DNA of 64,000 nt from assembly GCF_000420725.1 (NCBI RefSeq), contig NZ_ATVM01000006.1, positions 62,001 through 126,000 of the forward strand. Direction: 5' to 3'. The position numbers were made by a program, and so were the translations under genes. Below, one piece after another: positions 25,592-34,457 of this stretch. This DNA is from Marinococcus halotolerans DSM 16375 (GTDB taxonomy: Bacteria; Bacillota; Bacilli; Bacillales; Marinococcaceae). The notes beneath the pieces were generated by a model, which did not search any database, was not told the origin of the DNA, and saw only the letters and a list, made by a program, of their open reading frames with translations. Positions within the stretch are counted from its first letter, which is position 1. The number at the start of each line of letters is the position of its first letter.

Positions 25592-27031
25592 TTATCGTTT
25601 TTTACCCCAGACTTTTAAATTTTTGAGTCCCGGGATACTGTCATTGTAAAAGACTGGATCAATGCCTTGTTTGCGCTGATTCATATAGTTTTTGAGGGCA
25701 GCTGCAGCTATATGACCAAGCAGGGCGATCGCTATAAGGTTGACGACTGCCATTAAGCCCATAAAAAGGTCGGCCATTGCCCAGACAAGCTCGAGGCCGC
25801 TTGCTGCACCTAAAAGAACGAACAACAGGAAACAGACGCGGAAGATTTGAACGTAAATGGGTTTGGGAGAAATAAATTCCACGTTCACTTCTCCGTAGTA
25901 ATAATTCCCGAGCAGAGAGCTGAAGGCAAAGAAGAAGATCGCAAGCGATACGAATGTCTGCGCCCAGCCTCCCAGGTGGAAAGCAAGTGCCTGCTGGGTC
26001 AGCTGAATGCCTTCAATGTTTGCCCCGGCGTCTGCGTACGTACCGGAAAGCAGAATGATGAACGCTGTCGCGCTGCAGATAATGAGCGTGTCCGTCAGAA
26101 CGCCGAGAGACTGAACGAGACCCTGCTTAACCGGGTGGCTCACGTACGTTGTCGCTGCCGCGTTCGGCGCACTACCCATACCAGCCTCGTTGGAAAAAAG
26201 ACCGCGCTGGATACCGAGCATGAGAGCGCCTCCGACTGTCCCGCCGGCAACTTCGCGTATCCCGAAGGCCTGACCGAAAATCAGCCCGAACACCTGGGGA
26301 ACGTCGGCAATGTTAATAATCATAATGATGACGGCTACAATAACGTAAAGCGAAGCGAAAATTGGAACGATAATTTCAGCTACTACTGCGATACGTCGGA
26401 TACCGCCATAAATAATGACACCAATTAAAAGCATGATAGCAATCCCGACGTAAACCGTTGGGATATTATAAGCGCCGTTGAACGCCTGAGCAATTGTGTT
26501 GGTTTGCACGCCGTTGAAAATAAAGCCAAAGCAAAGCGTAATCAAAACAGCAAAGATAATCCCGAGCCAGCGGGCGTTCAGCGCCTGCTCCATGTAATAG
26601 GCTGGTCCGCCGCGAAAGCCGTCTTTATCCTTTACCTTATACATCTGTGCAAGCGTACTTTCCACAAAACCGGTAGCGGCACCGATAATAGCGATGACCC
26701 ACATCCAGAAAATAGCGCCAGGTCCGCCGGCACTGATGGCAAGGGCTACCCCGGCAAGGTTCCCGGTGCCGACACGGGCAGCGGTACTGATCGCAAATGC
26801 CTGAAAGGCGCTCGTGCCTTTTCTTTCTTTAAAACCGGAACGGTCGGTCCCTTCCTTGAATAACAGAACAAACATTTCTTTAAGCATCCGGAACTGAACA
26901 AAGCCGGTACGGATAGTGAAATAAACGCCTAGAATAAGTAAAAGTGCGATTAACAAGTAACTCCAGATCACGTCACTGAGAGATCCTACAAGGTTATAAA
27001 ACCAAGTATCGGCTGTTAACCAATTTCCCAT
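25592..27031 (-). CDS. alanine/glycine:cation symporter (AGCS family)
   Basis: A 479-residue membrane carrier with about 11 helices. RVGTGNLAGVALAISAGGPG and NEAGMGSAPNAAAT are AGCS signatures; the family imports alanine or glycine with Na+ (or H+). GAAGGAGG precedes the ATG, and a minus-strand TATAAT hexamer at 27062-27067 suggests a promoter shortly upstream, though its -35 is weak. It is a single-gene unit and adds to the many Na+-coupled carriers of this window. Confidence 0.92.
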   Translation of the reverse strand: MGNWLTADTWFYNLVGSLSDVIWSYLLIALLLILGVYFTIRTGFVQFRMLKEMFVLLFKEGTDRSGFKERKGTSAFQAFAISTAARVGTGNLAGVALAISAGGPGAIFWMWVIAIIGAATGFVESTLAQMYKVKDKDGFRGGPAYYMEQALNARWLGIIFAVLITLCFGFIFNGVQTNTIAQAFNGAYNIPTVYVGIAIMLLIGVIIYGGIRRIAVVAEIIVPIFASLYVIVAVIIMIINIADVPQVFGLIFGQAFGIREVAGGTVGGALMLGIQRGLFSNEAGMGSAPNAAATTYVSHPVKQGLVQSLGVLTDTLIICSATAFIILLSGTYADAGANIEGIQLTQQALAFHLGGWAQTFVSLAIFFFAFSSLLGNYYYGEVNVEFISPKPIYVQIFRVCFLLFVLLGAASGLELVWAMADLFMGLMAVVNLIAIALLGHIAAAALKNYMNQRKQGIDPVFYNDSIPGLKNLKVWGKKR

Positions 27032-27143
27032 ATGTATCCTCCTTCAATTAAGGTTGCATCTATTATACATTTTTCAAAGGCTCTCCGACACTGTTTTCAA
27101 GGAATTCCTGTAAATGATGACAGGAAAAAACTTAAATTGCTCA

Positions 27144-27653
27144 TCAATGACAGTTTTCCAGATGAGTTTTTAAGACGCGAAGGGATTTTTGCTTGATTTT
27201 AGAAACGGCCTGCTGGGAGACGTTCATCGCCCGGGCTGTCTCCGCCGTTGTCGATCCTTCAACAAACAAGGCATATAATACCGCTTGTTCCTTTTCCGGC
27301 CGCTGTTGAATAACATCGTAAAGCCCCGGGTCTTCAATATGTCCGGCGAGATCATGGGAAAAGCTCCGGGCCTGATCTGTGAAAGCAACAGCCGGAACGA
27401 GCGCCTGAGACGTGTCCTCCTCTGTATCCACAGCAAGCGGAAACCGGTCCCGGTGCTTCCTTTCCCGTTTATCATAGTGGACCGCTGCCCAGTAAATTGT
27501 TTTCTGCATGAAGACCCGCTTTTTCACATCGAGGAAAAAGGCACGGAAGGCTTCATCGAGCTTGTCTGTATATCCATGCTCCAAAAAATATTGATGGTCC
27601 GAGGACTCAAAGAAATGCTGGATGAGCTTTTGCTGATGAAAGGTCGCCGTCAA
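27144..27653 (-). CDS. small sigma-70-like RNA polymerase factor
   Basis: A 169-residue protein with the outline of a compact sigma factor. Residues about 45-80 resemble region 2 (KKRVFMQKTIYWAAVHYDKR), and the C-terminal ETARAMNVSQQAVSKIKQKS is a helix-turn-helix of region 4. The acidic stretch between them is short. Start is TTG, with AAAGGAGG 8 bases before it. No anti-sigma gene is adjacent; the divergent gene is gldA. It resembles group IV/V or phage-type sigma-like proteins such as B. subtilis Xpf only in layout. Function unproven. Confidence 0.68.
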   Translation of the reverse strand: MTATFHQQKLIQHFFESSDHQYFLEHGYTDKLDEAFRAFFLDVKKRVFMQKTIYWAAVHYDKRERKHRDRFPLAVDTEEDTSQALVPAVAFTDQARSFSHDLAGHIEDPGLYDVIQQRPEKEQAVLYALFVEGSTTAETARAMNVSQQAVSKIKQKSLRVLKTHLENCH

Positions 27654-27720
27654 TATGGATGCCTCCTTTTAGGTTGTACGTATAAAAGACATCTTCTGTA
27701 AAAAATGACAACCTTTATAA

Positions 27721-27732
27721 GAACATTTGTTC
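27721..27732. promoter_or_regulatory. LexA-box-like inverted repeat
   Basis: GAACATTTGTTC matches the GAAC-N4-GTTC core of the Bacillus LexA (DinR) box, with one deviation from the fuller consensus. It lies in the intergenic region shared by the sigma-like gene and gldA, neither a usual SOS gene, so the assignment is tentative. Confidence 0.35.
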
Positions 27733-27808
27733 CTATTATTAGTTGAATAAAAATTATACACAGGGGAATAGGAATAAAGAATAGAAAATTAAAGCGGGAG
27801 GGATAGAA

Positions 27809-28927
27809 ATGGGAAACAAAGTATTTATCAGTCCGAATAAGTATGTACAGGGCGTCGACGTTGTTGACGAAGTAGGAACCTATGTTAAAGAAATGGGAAG
27901 TAAAGCAATTGTGATCGCAGACGAATTTGTATGGGATCTGGCCGGCAATCGAGTAGTCGACAGCCTCAAGCAGCAGAGCATCGACGCTGTAAACATCACC
28001 TTTAACGGCGAAGCCTCCACCGCAGAAATTAACCGTATTACGGAAGAAGCCAAATCGGCTGGGGCAGAAATGATCGTTGCTGTAGGTGGCGGTAAGACGC
28101 TCGATACAGCAAAAGGAGTACGTGATCAGATTCCGGATGCCTATTGTGTCATTGTTCCGACAACGGCTTCCACAGACGCCCCAACGAGCGCTCTGTCCGT
28201 CATTTATTCAGATGAAGGCGTGTTTGAATCGTACCGTTTTTATTCGAAAAATCCGGATTTAATCGTGATGGATTCCAAAATCATCGCCGGCGCTCCGCCG
28301 CGTTTTCTTGCTTCCGGCATTGCGGATGCGATGGCTACATGGGTGGAAGCGCGTATGGCGATTCAGGCGAACGCCAACGCCATGTCCGGTGGGCTTTCCA
28401 CGATAGCCGGCGCCGCGATCGCGGAAAAATGTGAAGAAACGCTGTTTCAGTATGGCCTCCTCGCCTATGAGTCCAACAAAAGACAGATTGTCACCCATGC
28501 TCTTGAGCAGATTGTCGAAGCCAATACGCTTCTGAGTGGCCTCGGGTTTGAAAGTGGCGGTCTTGCGCTTGCGCATGCGATTCACAACGGATTTACTGTT
28601 CTCGACGGAGAGGTGCACCACATGACGCACGGGGAAAAAGTAGCCTTTGGCACCCTGAGCCAGCTGACGCTTGAGAACCGTTCGAAAGAGGAATTCGAAA
28701 AATATGTGGATCTGTATTACCGCCTGGAGCTGCCGATCACGCTTGAGGATCTGCATCTTGGAGACGCCTCGGAGGATGAATTGATGAAAGTGGCAGAAGC
28801 GGCCTTAACCGAAGGAGAAAGCAGCCATAATATGCCGTTTGCGCTGACGCCTTATGACGTGGTAAGCGCCATGCAGGCAGCCGATCAGTACGCGAAAGCG
28901 TACAAAAAAGAGCACGGCCTGAAATAG
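27809..28927 (+). CDS. gldA: glycerol dehydrogenase
   Basis: A 372-residue iron-containing-type alcohol dehydrogenase family member oxidising glycerol to dihydroxyacetone with NAD+. [14 protein letters not shown] (about 91-103) is the nucleotide-binding segment; zinc ligands Asp173, His256 and His274 fall at the positions known for Geobacillus GldA. GGGAGGGA precedes the ATG. No dihydroxyacetone kinase is adjacent. It is monocistronic and ends in a strong terminator. Confidence 0.95.
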   Translation: MGNKVFISPNKYVQGVDVVDEVGTYVKEMGSKAIVIADEFVWDLAGNRVVDSLKQQSIDAVNITFNGEASTAEINRITEEAKSAGAEMIVAVGGGKTLDTAKGVRDQIPDAYCVIVPTTASTDAPTSALSVIYSDEGVFESYRFYSKNPDLIVMDSKIIAGAPPRFLASGIADAMATWVEARMAIQANANAMSGGLSTIAGAAIAEKCEETLFQYGLLAYESNKRQIVTHALEQIVEANTLLSGLGFESGGLALAHAIHNGFTVLDGEVHHMTHGEKVAFGTLSQLTLENRSKEEFEKYVDLYYRLELPITLEDLHLGDASEDELMKVAEAALTEGESSHNMPFALTPYDVVSAMQAADQYAKAYKKEHGLK

Positions 28928-28947
28928 CATTCATCTGCCCGTTCACG

Positions 28948-28981
28948 AAAGCCGCCAGGTTATACGCCCGGCGGCTTTTTG
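28948..28981 (+). terminator. intrinsic terminator of gldA
   Basis: AAAGCCGCC pairs with GGCGGCTTT and is followed by TTTTTG-type sequence. Confidence 0.9.
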
Positions 28982-29069
28982 TGTTATCTTTTCCAGGAAA
29001 GACGTATATACTTCCGCGTGAAATATCGGCCGGAGGGTGATATAGTATCGAAGGAAAGGAGGCCGGTGC

Positions 29070-29906
29070 ATGAAGATCCTGCGTGTACTGAACAACAATG
29101 CAGTAGTCGTCCATCACGGAGACCGGGAGAAGATCATTTTCGGACCGGGGGTCGGATTTCAAAAAGGCAAAAATGACCCTGTTAACCAGAAGAAAATAGA
29201 AAAGATTTTCAGCATGGAGGAAGAGACGCCAAAATTTGAGCAGCTTTTGAAGACTCTTCCAATTGAAGTTATTGAAGTTGGGGAAGAAATTATCAGCTAC
29301 GCGGAAGGGGAAATGCATCTGCCGCTCAGCGATCACATTCATATTTCCATCATCGATCACCTGGCGTTTGCACTCGAACGTATTAAGCAGGGGTTTACCA
29401 TAGAAAATAAGCTGCTTCATGAAATTAAGGCTCTTTATCAAGAGGAGTACAGTATCGGCGTCTGGGCCATTCAGAAGATCAAAAAAGATCTGGGGGTCGA
29501 GCTGCCAGAGGATGAAGCAGGGCATATTGCGCTGCATCTGCATACGGCGAAGCTGCAGACCGGATCAATGGAGGAGACGATGCACAGAACCTCACTGATC
29601 CAGGAGCTGATTCAAATCGTGGAAGACCGTGCCGGACTCGAGCTTGCGGACCGTGGTATGTCGTATCACCGGCTCGTCGTTCATTTAAACTTCGCACTCT
29701 CAAGAGCAGAGGACGGAAAAGTGTTTGATGACATGGACCCTGAGATGCTCGAGCTGATCCAGACGAAATATGAAAAGGCCTATGCTGTTGCATACGAGCT
29801 GGCTGATTATGTTAAACAGGAGGCGGGACTGCCGTTTCCTCTGCCGGAAATTGGCTATATTGCGCTTCATATTCAGCGCATTTTATCGAACCAGTCGATT
29901 TCATAG
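29070..29906 (+). CDS. sacT: PRD-containing transcription antiterminator for sucrose operon
   Basis: A 278-residue BglG/SacY/LicT-family RNA-binding antiterminator. The CAT RNA-binding domain spans about residues 1-55 (MKILRVLNNNAVVV). PRD1 and PRD2 follow with phosphorylatable histidines at 97, 156, 205 and 267, close to the LicT positions. In absence of sucrose the PTS would phosphorylate it and keep it inactive. AAGGAGG precedes the ATG, and a weak promoter (TTATCT, 17 bases, TATACT at 29007-29012) lies upstream. The antiterminator target sits directly downstream before sacP, as in B. subtilis sacT-sacPA. Confidence 0.93.
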   Translation: MKILRVLNNNAVVVHHGDREKIIFGPGVGFQKGKNDPVNQKKIEKIFSMEEETPKFEQLLKTLPIEVIEVGEEIISYAEGEMHLPLSDHIHISIIDHLAFALERIKQGFTIENKLLHEIKALYQEEYSIGVWAIQKIKKDLGVELPEDEAGHIALHLHTAKLQTGSMEETMHRTSLIQELIQIVEDRAGLELADRGMSYHRLVVHLNFALSRAEDGKVFDDMDPEMLELIQTKYEKAYAVAYELADYVKQEAGLPFPLPEIGYIALHIQRILSNQSIS

Positions 29907-29913
29907 AAATGAA

Positions 29914-29928
29914 AAGAAAGCGTTGACA
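29914..29928 (+). promoter_or_regulatory. cre site overlapping the sacPA -35
   Basis: AAGAAAGCGTTGACA matches the 15-base cre consensus with one mismatch and contains the -35 hexamer TTGACA. CcpA binding would exclude RNA polymerase, predicting catabolite repression of sacPA. Confidence 0.6.
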
Positions 29929-29951
29929 TGAATCTTTTCTTTTTGTATACT
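29923..29951 (+). promoter_or_regulatory. sigma-A promoter of sacPA
   Basis: TTGACA and TATACT are separated by exactly 17 bases, the best vegetative promoter in the window. It begins 16 bases after the sacT stop and drives the antiterminator leader. Confidence 0.88.
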
Positions 29952-29971
29952 TTTCGTACATTACACATATC

Positions 29972-30003
29972 GGGAGTTGTTACTGCTTCGAGCAGGCAAG
30001 ACC
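29972..30003 (+). promoter_or_regulatory. ribonucleic antiterminator (RAT)
   Basis: GGGAGTTGTTACTG, a TTCGA spacer and GCAGGCAAGACC closely match RAT sequences recognised by SacT/SacY/LicT. Its 3' end overlaps the 5' arm of the following terminator, so protein binding to the RAT hairpin prevents termination. Confidence 0.9.
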
Positions 30004-30068
30004 CAAAATGAGAACAGGACACGTGTATCCTAGGCACACGTTTACCCTTCTCGTTTTGGGTCTTTTTT
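29998..30068 (+). terminator. sacP leader terminator controlled by SacT
   Basis: A 17-bp stem (AAGACCCAAAATGAGAA with TTCTCGTTTTGGGTCTT, one G.U pair) ends in TTTTTT. The apical part contains a second stem (ACGTGT with ACACGT). The structure is mutually exclusive with the RAT hairpin. Confidence 0.92.
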
Positions 30069-30113
30069 ATGTCTAAAAACAGCTTCCGTTAGTTTGGGGG
30101 AGGGAGTTTCCTG

Positions 30114-31550
30114 ATGGATCATAAACAAATAGCAAAAGAACTGGTGCCGCTCCTTGGCGGAAAAGATAATATCATCAGTGCCAGTCACTGCGCCACAAGG
30201 CTCCGGCTGGTTATTGACGATGAAAGTAAAATCAATAAGCAGGAAATTGAAGATTTGGAAGGCGTAAAAGGAGCCTTTTCCAGCTCCGGCCAGTTTCAGA
30301 TTATCTTCGGAACCGGTACAGTCAATAAGGTATTTCAGCCATTTGCCGAGGAAATTGGTCTTGATGACGAGTCCGCAGAGCATAAACAAAAACAAATGGA
30401 TCATAATGAAGCTGTAAAAAAGAAAATGAATCCGGTATCACGATTTGCGAAAGTACTTTCCAATATTTTTGTACCGATTATTCCAGCCATTGTTGCAGCT
30501 GGTATGCTGATGGGGCTGCTGAATCTAATGAACCGGTTCGGGTGGGCGGATGGAGACAGCTCCCTGTATATTCTGCTGGATATGTTCTCCTCGGCCGCCT
30601 TTATTATTCTCCCAATTTTGATTGGCTACAGCGCTGCACGTGAATTCGGCGGAAACACTTATTTAGGAGCTGTGGTCGGCGGGATTATGACTCACCCGAC
30701 TCTTTTGAATCCGTGGGGACTTCAGGAGGGCGGCGTCGAGCCGGAGATGCTCAATTTTGCCGGCATGAATATTGAACTGCTCGGCTATCAGGGAACGGTT
30801 ATTCCGGTACTGCTTACAGTGTATGTGATGTGCTGGCTCGAAAAGCTGTTCCGTAAGGTTGTTCCAAACATGGTAGACCTGCTTGTGACACCATTTTTAA
30901 CGATCATGACCACCGGCTTTGTAGCACTGATGGTTGTAGGTCCGCTTGGCCGTCTGCTCGGTGAAGGTGTAACCACATCGCTGTCGTTTTTATATGATTC
31001 CGGTGCCGGTTTTGCCGGTCTCGTTTTTGGCGGCCTGTATTCGCTGATCGTTCTAACCGGTGTACACCACAGTTTTCACGCGATCGAGGCAGAAATTCTC
31101 GGCCAGATCGGCTTTAACTACCTGCTACCTATTTGGGCGATGGCCAACGTGGCCCAGGGCGGCGCCGGGCTCGCTGTTTGGGTAAAAACGAAAAGTAAAA
31201 AAATGAAAGAAATCGCCGGGCCTTCGGCCTTTGCAGCTTTTCTCGGTATCACGGAGCCAGTCATTTTCGGGGTGAACCTCCGCTACCGCCGTCCGTTTAT
31301 CGGAGCTGCTATTGGCGGCGCTCTCGGCGGGGCGTACGTAACAATTACCAATGTTACAGCGAACGGTATCGGGGTGACCGGGCTGCCGATGTTTGCGATC
31401 GCAAACGACCCGATTAATTATGCCATCGGTATACTGGTCGCTGTGGGCGGCGCGTTTACGGCAGCGTGGCTGCTCGGCTGGCAGGAAGAAGAACAGCCGA
31501 AGAAAGAAGAAACAAAAACAGAAAAAGACAGCGAAGAAAAAGCTGTATAA
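30114..31550 (+). CDS. sacP: PTS sucrose-type EIIBC component
   Basis: A 478-residue PTS permease with an N-terminal EIIB domain (phosphocysteine Cys26 in SHCATRLRLV) and a C-terminal EIIC membrane domain of the glucose/sucrose superfamily (GITEPVIFGVNLRYRRPF). It imports and phosphorylates sucrose to sucrose 6-phosphate. There is no EIIA domain, so a EIIA-Glc-type donor encoded elsewhere is required. It ends 10 bases before sacA, which identifies the sugar. The C-terminal tail is strongly charged (Glu/Lys). Confidence 0.93.
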   Translation: MDHKQIAKELVPLLGGKDNIISASHCATRLRLVIDDESKINKQEIEDLEGVKGAFSSSGQFQIIFGTGTVNKVFQPFAEEIGLDDESAEHKQKQMDHNEAVKKKMNPVSRFAKVLSNIFVPIIPAIVAAGMLMGLLNLMNRFGWADGDSSLYILLDMFSSAAFIILPILIGYSAAREFGGNTYLGAVVGGIMTHPTLLNPWGLQEGGVEPEMLNFAGMNIELLGYQGTVIPVLLTVYVMCWLEKLFRKVVPNMVDLLVTPFLTIMTTGFVALMVVGPLGRLLGEGVTTSLSFLYDSGAGFAGLVFGGLYSLIVLTGVHHSFHAIEAEILGQIGFNYLLPIWAMANVAQGGAGLAVWVKTKSKKMKEIAGPSAFAAFLGITEPVIFGVNLRYRRPFIGAAIGGALGGAYVTITNVTANGIGVTGLPMFAIANDPINYAIGILVAVGGAFTAAWLLGWQEEEQPKKEETKTEKDSEEKAV

Positions 31551-31560
31551 GGAGGAAGCG

Positions 31561-33000
31561 ATGAAAGAGGAGCAGGCTCTTCGAAAAGAAGCAGAGCAAA
31601 TAATACAAACAATCGAAGCGGCAGGCCCCTTTCGACAGCAGTTTCACCTGATGCCACCTGCAGGGTTGATGAATGATCCGAACGGGCTTGTGCAGTGGCA
31701 GGGAGTGAACCATGTGTTTTACCAGTGGATGCCGTTTCATACCGGTCACGGCAGCAAATGGTGGGGGCATGCGGCGACCCGGGACTGGGTCCATTGGGAG
31801 CTTCTGCCCCCGGCGCTCGCACCGGTGCACGATTTTGAGAAAAACGGCTGCTACTCCGGCAGCGCGGTAGCACATGAGGGTCTTTTGTATTTGTTTTATA
31901 CAGGCAACGTCAAGGATGAACACGGGAACCGGACGAGCTATCAGTGTCTTGCGGTTTCAAGCGACGGAGTGGAGTTTGAAAAGCACGGCCCGGTGATTTA
32001 TCAACCGGAAGGCTATACCGCTCACGTCCGCGATCCAAAGATATGGTTTGAAGCCGGGATGTGGTGGCTTGTCATCGGTGCCCAGCGTCACGATCTGGAA
32101 GGGCAGGTGCTCTTGTACCGCTCGGCGGACCTGCGGGAATGGGAATTTCTCGGGCCGCTCGCCGGAAAGGACGTTACGCTTAGCGCTTCCTTTGGCTATA
32201 TGTGGGAATGCCCGGACTTTTTCGAGCTGGGCGGCTCCCGGGTGCTGCTCGTGTCTCCGCAGGGGCTTGAAGCAGAAGCGGCCCGGTATCAGAACCAATA
32301 TCAGACCGGCATTTTTTCCGGCAAATTCTCCCCGGAAACGGGTACGTTTTCCCACGGGGAGTTTCGTGAAATGGACCTGGGCTTTGAATTTTACGCCCCG
32401 CAAACGTTTCTGGATGAACAGGACCGGCGTCTGCTGATTGGCTGGATGGGCGTCCCGGACCAGCAGGAACAGGCGCATCCGACGATTGCCGATGGCTGGG
32501 TTCACTGTCTGACGGTCCCCCGGGAGCTGACGATGCAAAACGGACATCTGCATCAGCAGCCGATTGAAGAGTACCGGCAGCTTCGGGGGGAGCACGCTTC
32601 GGCGGTCGTTGCTGTGGATGATGAGGCGCTGGTGTGGCAGTCATGGAATGCCCCAACGGCAGAGGTTTATCTGGAGGTGGAGAAAGATAAAAGCTGGACC
32701 GTCTCCTGGCGCCGCTATTTTCATATTTTCTATGAGGCCGGCGGCCAGACGCTTACCTTTGAGCGGCCGGATCTGGTCACCGGCGAGCCGGTGCGACGAA
32801 CCAGCCGGGTAAACGATGTGCGTTCGCTTCGCTGCCTGTTTGACTGCTCTTCGGCAGAAGTTTTCGTAAACGACGGAGAATACGTTTCTACCTCCCGCCT
32901 GTTTCCGGCGCTGGGAGCAGGAGAGCTCCAATTTTCAGCAGAGGAGCCAGCCGTTTTTCATGTCGACGCGTGGAAGCTCCGTCCTCTGCAATGGGCGTGA
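31561..33000 (+). CDS. sacA: sucrose-6-phosphate hydrolase (GH32)
   Basis: A 479-residue cytoplasmic GH32 enzyme splitting sucrose 6-phosphate into glucose 6-phosphate and fructose. The nucleophile is Asp39 in MNDPNG, the RDP motif is at 157-159 (transition-state Asp158), and the acid/base Glu216 is in WECPDFF. The ATG at 31561 follows AAGGAGG; upstream in-frame starts lie inside sacP. No signal peptide is present, as expected for a PTS-coupled enzyme. No clear terminator follows. Confidence 0.95.
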   Translation: MKEEQALRKEAEQIIQTIEAAGPFRQQFHLMPPAGLMNDPNGLVQWQGVNHVFYQWMPFHTGHGSKWWGHAATRDWVHWELLPPALAPVHDFEKNGCYSGSAVAHEGLLYLFYTGNVKDEHGNRTSYQCLAVSSDGVEFEKHGPVIYQPEGYTAHVRDPKIWFEAGMWWLVIGAQRHDLEGQVLLYRSADLREWEFLGPLAGKDVTLSASFGYMWECPDFFELGGSRVLLVSPQGLEAEAARYQNQYQTGIFSGKFSPETGTFSHGEFREMDLGFEFYAPQTFLDEQDRRLLIGWMGVPDQQEQAHPTIADGWVHCLTVPRELTMQNGHLHQQPIEEYRQLRGEHASAVVAVDDEALVWQSWNAPTAEVYLEVEKDKSWTVSWRRYFHIFYEAGGQTLTFERPDLVTGEPVRRTSRVNDVRSLRCLFDCSSAEVFVNDGEYVSTSRLFPALGAGELQFSAEEPAVFHVDAWKLRPLQWA

Positions 33001-33082
33001 TGGAACGTGCTGGTGTTTGTAAGCCGGTAAAAAGTGGAACAATACAGCGTAGAGAATTTTGGAGACAGAAAGGAAGATTTTC

Positions 33083-33682
33083 ATGCGCATATTGTTAGTT
33101 GGAGCTTCAGGAACGATCGGAAGTGCAGTATACGAACGCTTAAGGGACGAGCACGACATTCTTTGTGCCGGGCGGAACGGCCGGGACGTGCAGGTGGACA
33201 TTACGGATGAAGACAGTATCCGCCAAATGTATGAATCCACCGGCCGCGTGGATGCAGTTATTACAGCCTCCGGGAGTGCCGGCTTTGCACCGCTTACCGA
33301 GCTGACTCCGGAAAAGAACCAGACGGCGATCAACAGTAAAATGAAGGGCCAGATCAACCTGGTGCTGCTCGGAATTCCATACGTAAATGACGGTGGCAGC
33401 TTCACGCTTACATCCGGCATCATGATGGACGATCCGATTCCTCAGGGAACGTCCGCTGCAATGGCAAACGGAGCCGTGAAAGGCTTCGTCACCTCTGCTG
33501 CTATTGAACTGCCAAGAGGGATCCGGATTAATAACATCAGTCCGAACCTGCTGGCCGAATCGGCAGAAAAGCTTGGCGGCTTTTTCCGCGGCTTTGACCC
33601 TGTGCCGGGAGATAAAGTTGCCCTTGCATACCAAAAAAGTGTCGAAGGCCAACAAACCGGCCAGACGTACGAAGTCTATTAA
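33083..33682 (+). CDS. short-chain dehydrogenase/reductase
   Basis: A 199-residue small SDR. The Rossmann motif GASGTIGSAV begins at residue 7. There is no standard YxxxK; the corresponding segment reads SGIMMDDPIPQGTSAAMANGAVKGF, where the Tyr is replaced and a lysine remains, as in several short SDRs of this type. The ATG at 33083 follows AAAGGAAG. The substrate is unknown. It ends in a bidirectional terminator shared with the UDG-like gene. Confidence 0.8.
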   Translation: MRILLVGASGTIGSAVYERLRDEHDILCAGRNGRDVQVDITDEDSIRQMYESTGRVDAVITASGSAGFAPLTELTPEKNQTAINSKMKGQINLVLLGIPYVNDGGSFTLTSGIMMDDPIPQGTSAAMANGAVKGFVTSAAIELPRGIRINNISPNLLAESAEKLGGFFRGFDPVPGDKVALAYQKSVEGQQTGQTYEVY

Positions 33683-33685
33683 TAC

Positions 33686-33730
33686 AAAGCTCCGGAACGC
33701 AGGTGAAAGCCTGTGTTCCGGAGCTTTTTT
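33686..33730. terminator. bidirectional terminator
   Basis: AAAGCTCCGGAAC pairs with GTTCCGGAGCTTT, with a second inner pair (CAGG/CCTG), and T-runs on both strands. It serves the SDR gene and the convergent UDG-like gene. Confidence 0.92.
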
Positions 33731-34355
33731 AGGCATGAAGCGCGTGAGTGGCGAGTGTATTCAGGTAGTCCTTCATTGTCTGTTCGAGGCTCCGGTTATA
33801 TAGAATCGCGGCTGGATGATAGATCGGAAAAATATTGTAATTTTCCTTCGTCCAGATGTACGAGCTGGCTTCTTCATCCCACTGCTGTACCGGAGAGGTC
33901 TGAATTCTTCCGGTCACATCGCCAAGTCGGGGGCTTTTCCCGAGCAGCCGCTGGTAGGCGATTTTCCCCATCGGCACGAGCCACTGCGGCTGCACATGAG
34001 AGATTTCGTAATCAAGCACGGGCGCATGGGCCTGAATTTCTTTCTGGTTCGGTGTGCGATTGTATTTCCGGCGCACACCGGCTTTGGTCTGGCCCCATTT
34101 GAACGGCCGGCTGCGCACAGCGCTTGTAACATAAATATCACCCCGCTTGATGTTCAAGTCATCGAGGTACGAATCAAAAATGACTCCTGCCCTGCCGCTG
34201 AAGGGGATGCCATTATGAATTTCGGTTTCGCCCGGAGCTTCCCCGACAAACATGATCGTGGCGTCCGCCGGCCCGGCGCCCGGCAGAAATCCTTCACAGT
34301 CGAATGGTTCAATACGTTCGTTGGCGAGTTGTACTAAAGAATCAGGCAGCTGCAT
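33729..34355 (-). CDS. uracil-DNA glycosylase superfamily protein, paralog A
   Basis: A 208-residue protein of the UDG-like fold. Motif 1 is VGEAPGETE (GEAPG at 38-42) and motif 2 is YHPAA near the C terminus. The four iron-sulfur cysteines of family 4 UDGs are absent, so it is a different subfamily. The start at 34355 is preferred because AAAGG lies 9 bases before it and directly abuts an upstream in-frame ATG at 34364. A close paralog is encoded at 44552-45178 with the shared RKYNRTPNQKEI segment. It may remove uracil or another deaminated base. Confidence 0.8.
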   Translation of the reverse strand: MQLPDSLVQLANERIEPFDCEGFLPGAGPADATIMFVGEAPGETEIHNGIPFSGRAGVIFDSYLDDLNIKRGDIYVTSAVRSRPFKWGQTKAGVRRKYNRTPNQKEIQAHAPVLDYEISHVQPQWLVPMGKIAYQRLLGKSPRLGDVTGRIQTSPVQQWDEEASSYIWTKENYNIFPIYHPAAILYNRSLEQTMKDYLNTLATHALHA

Positions 34356-34457
34356 AGTTATCATCCTTTTTGTAGTTTCTTTGTCTCTAATAGGTTTGTA
34401 CCCGAAATGGCGAGGAATAATGAGCGTAAGACTAATTTTGAGGAGGGAGGAAGCGAA

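Noticed and set aside
28737-29543. Minus-strand frame of 268 codons over gldA end and sacT
   Set aside because: It covers a terminator and the CAT domain of sacT and shows no recognisable protein features.
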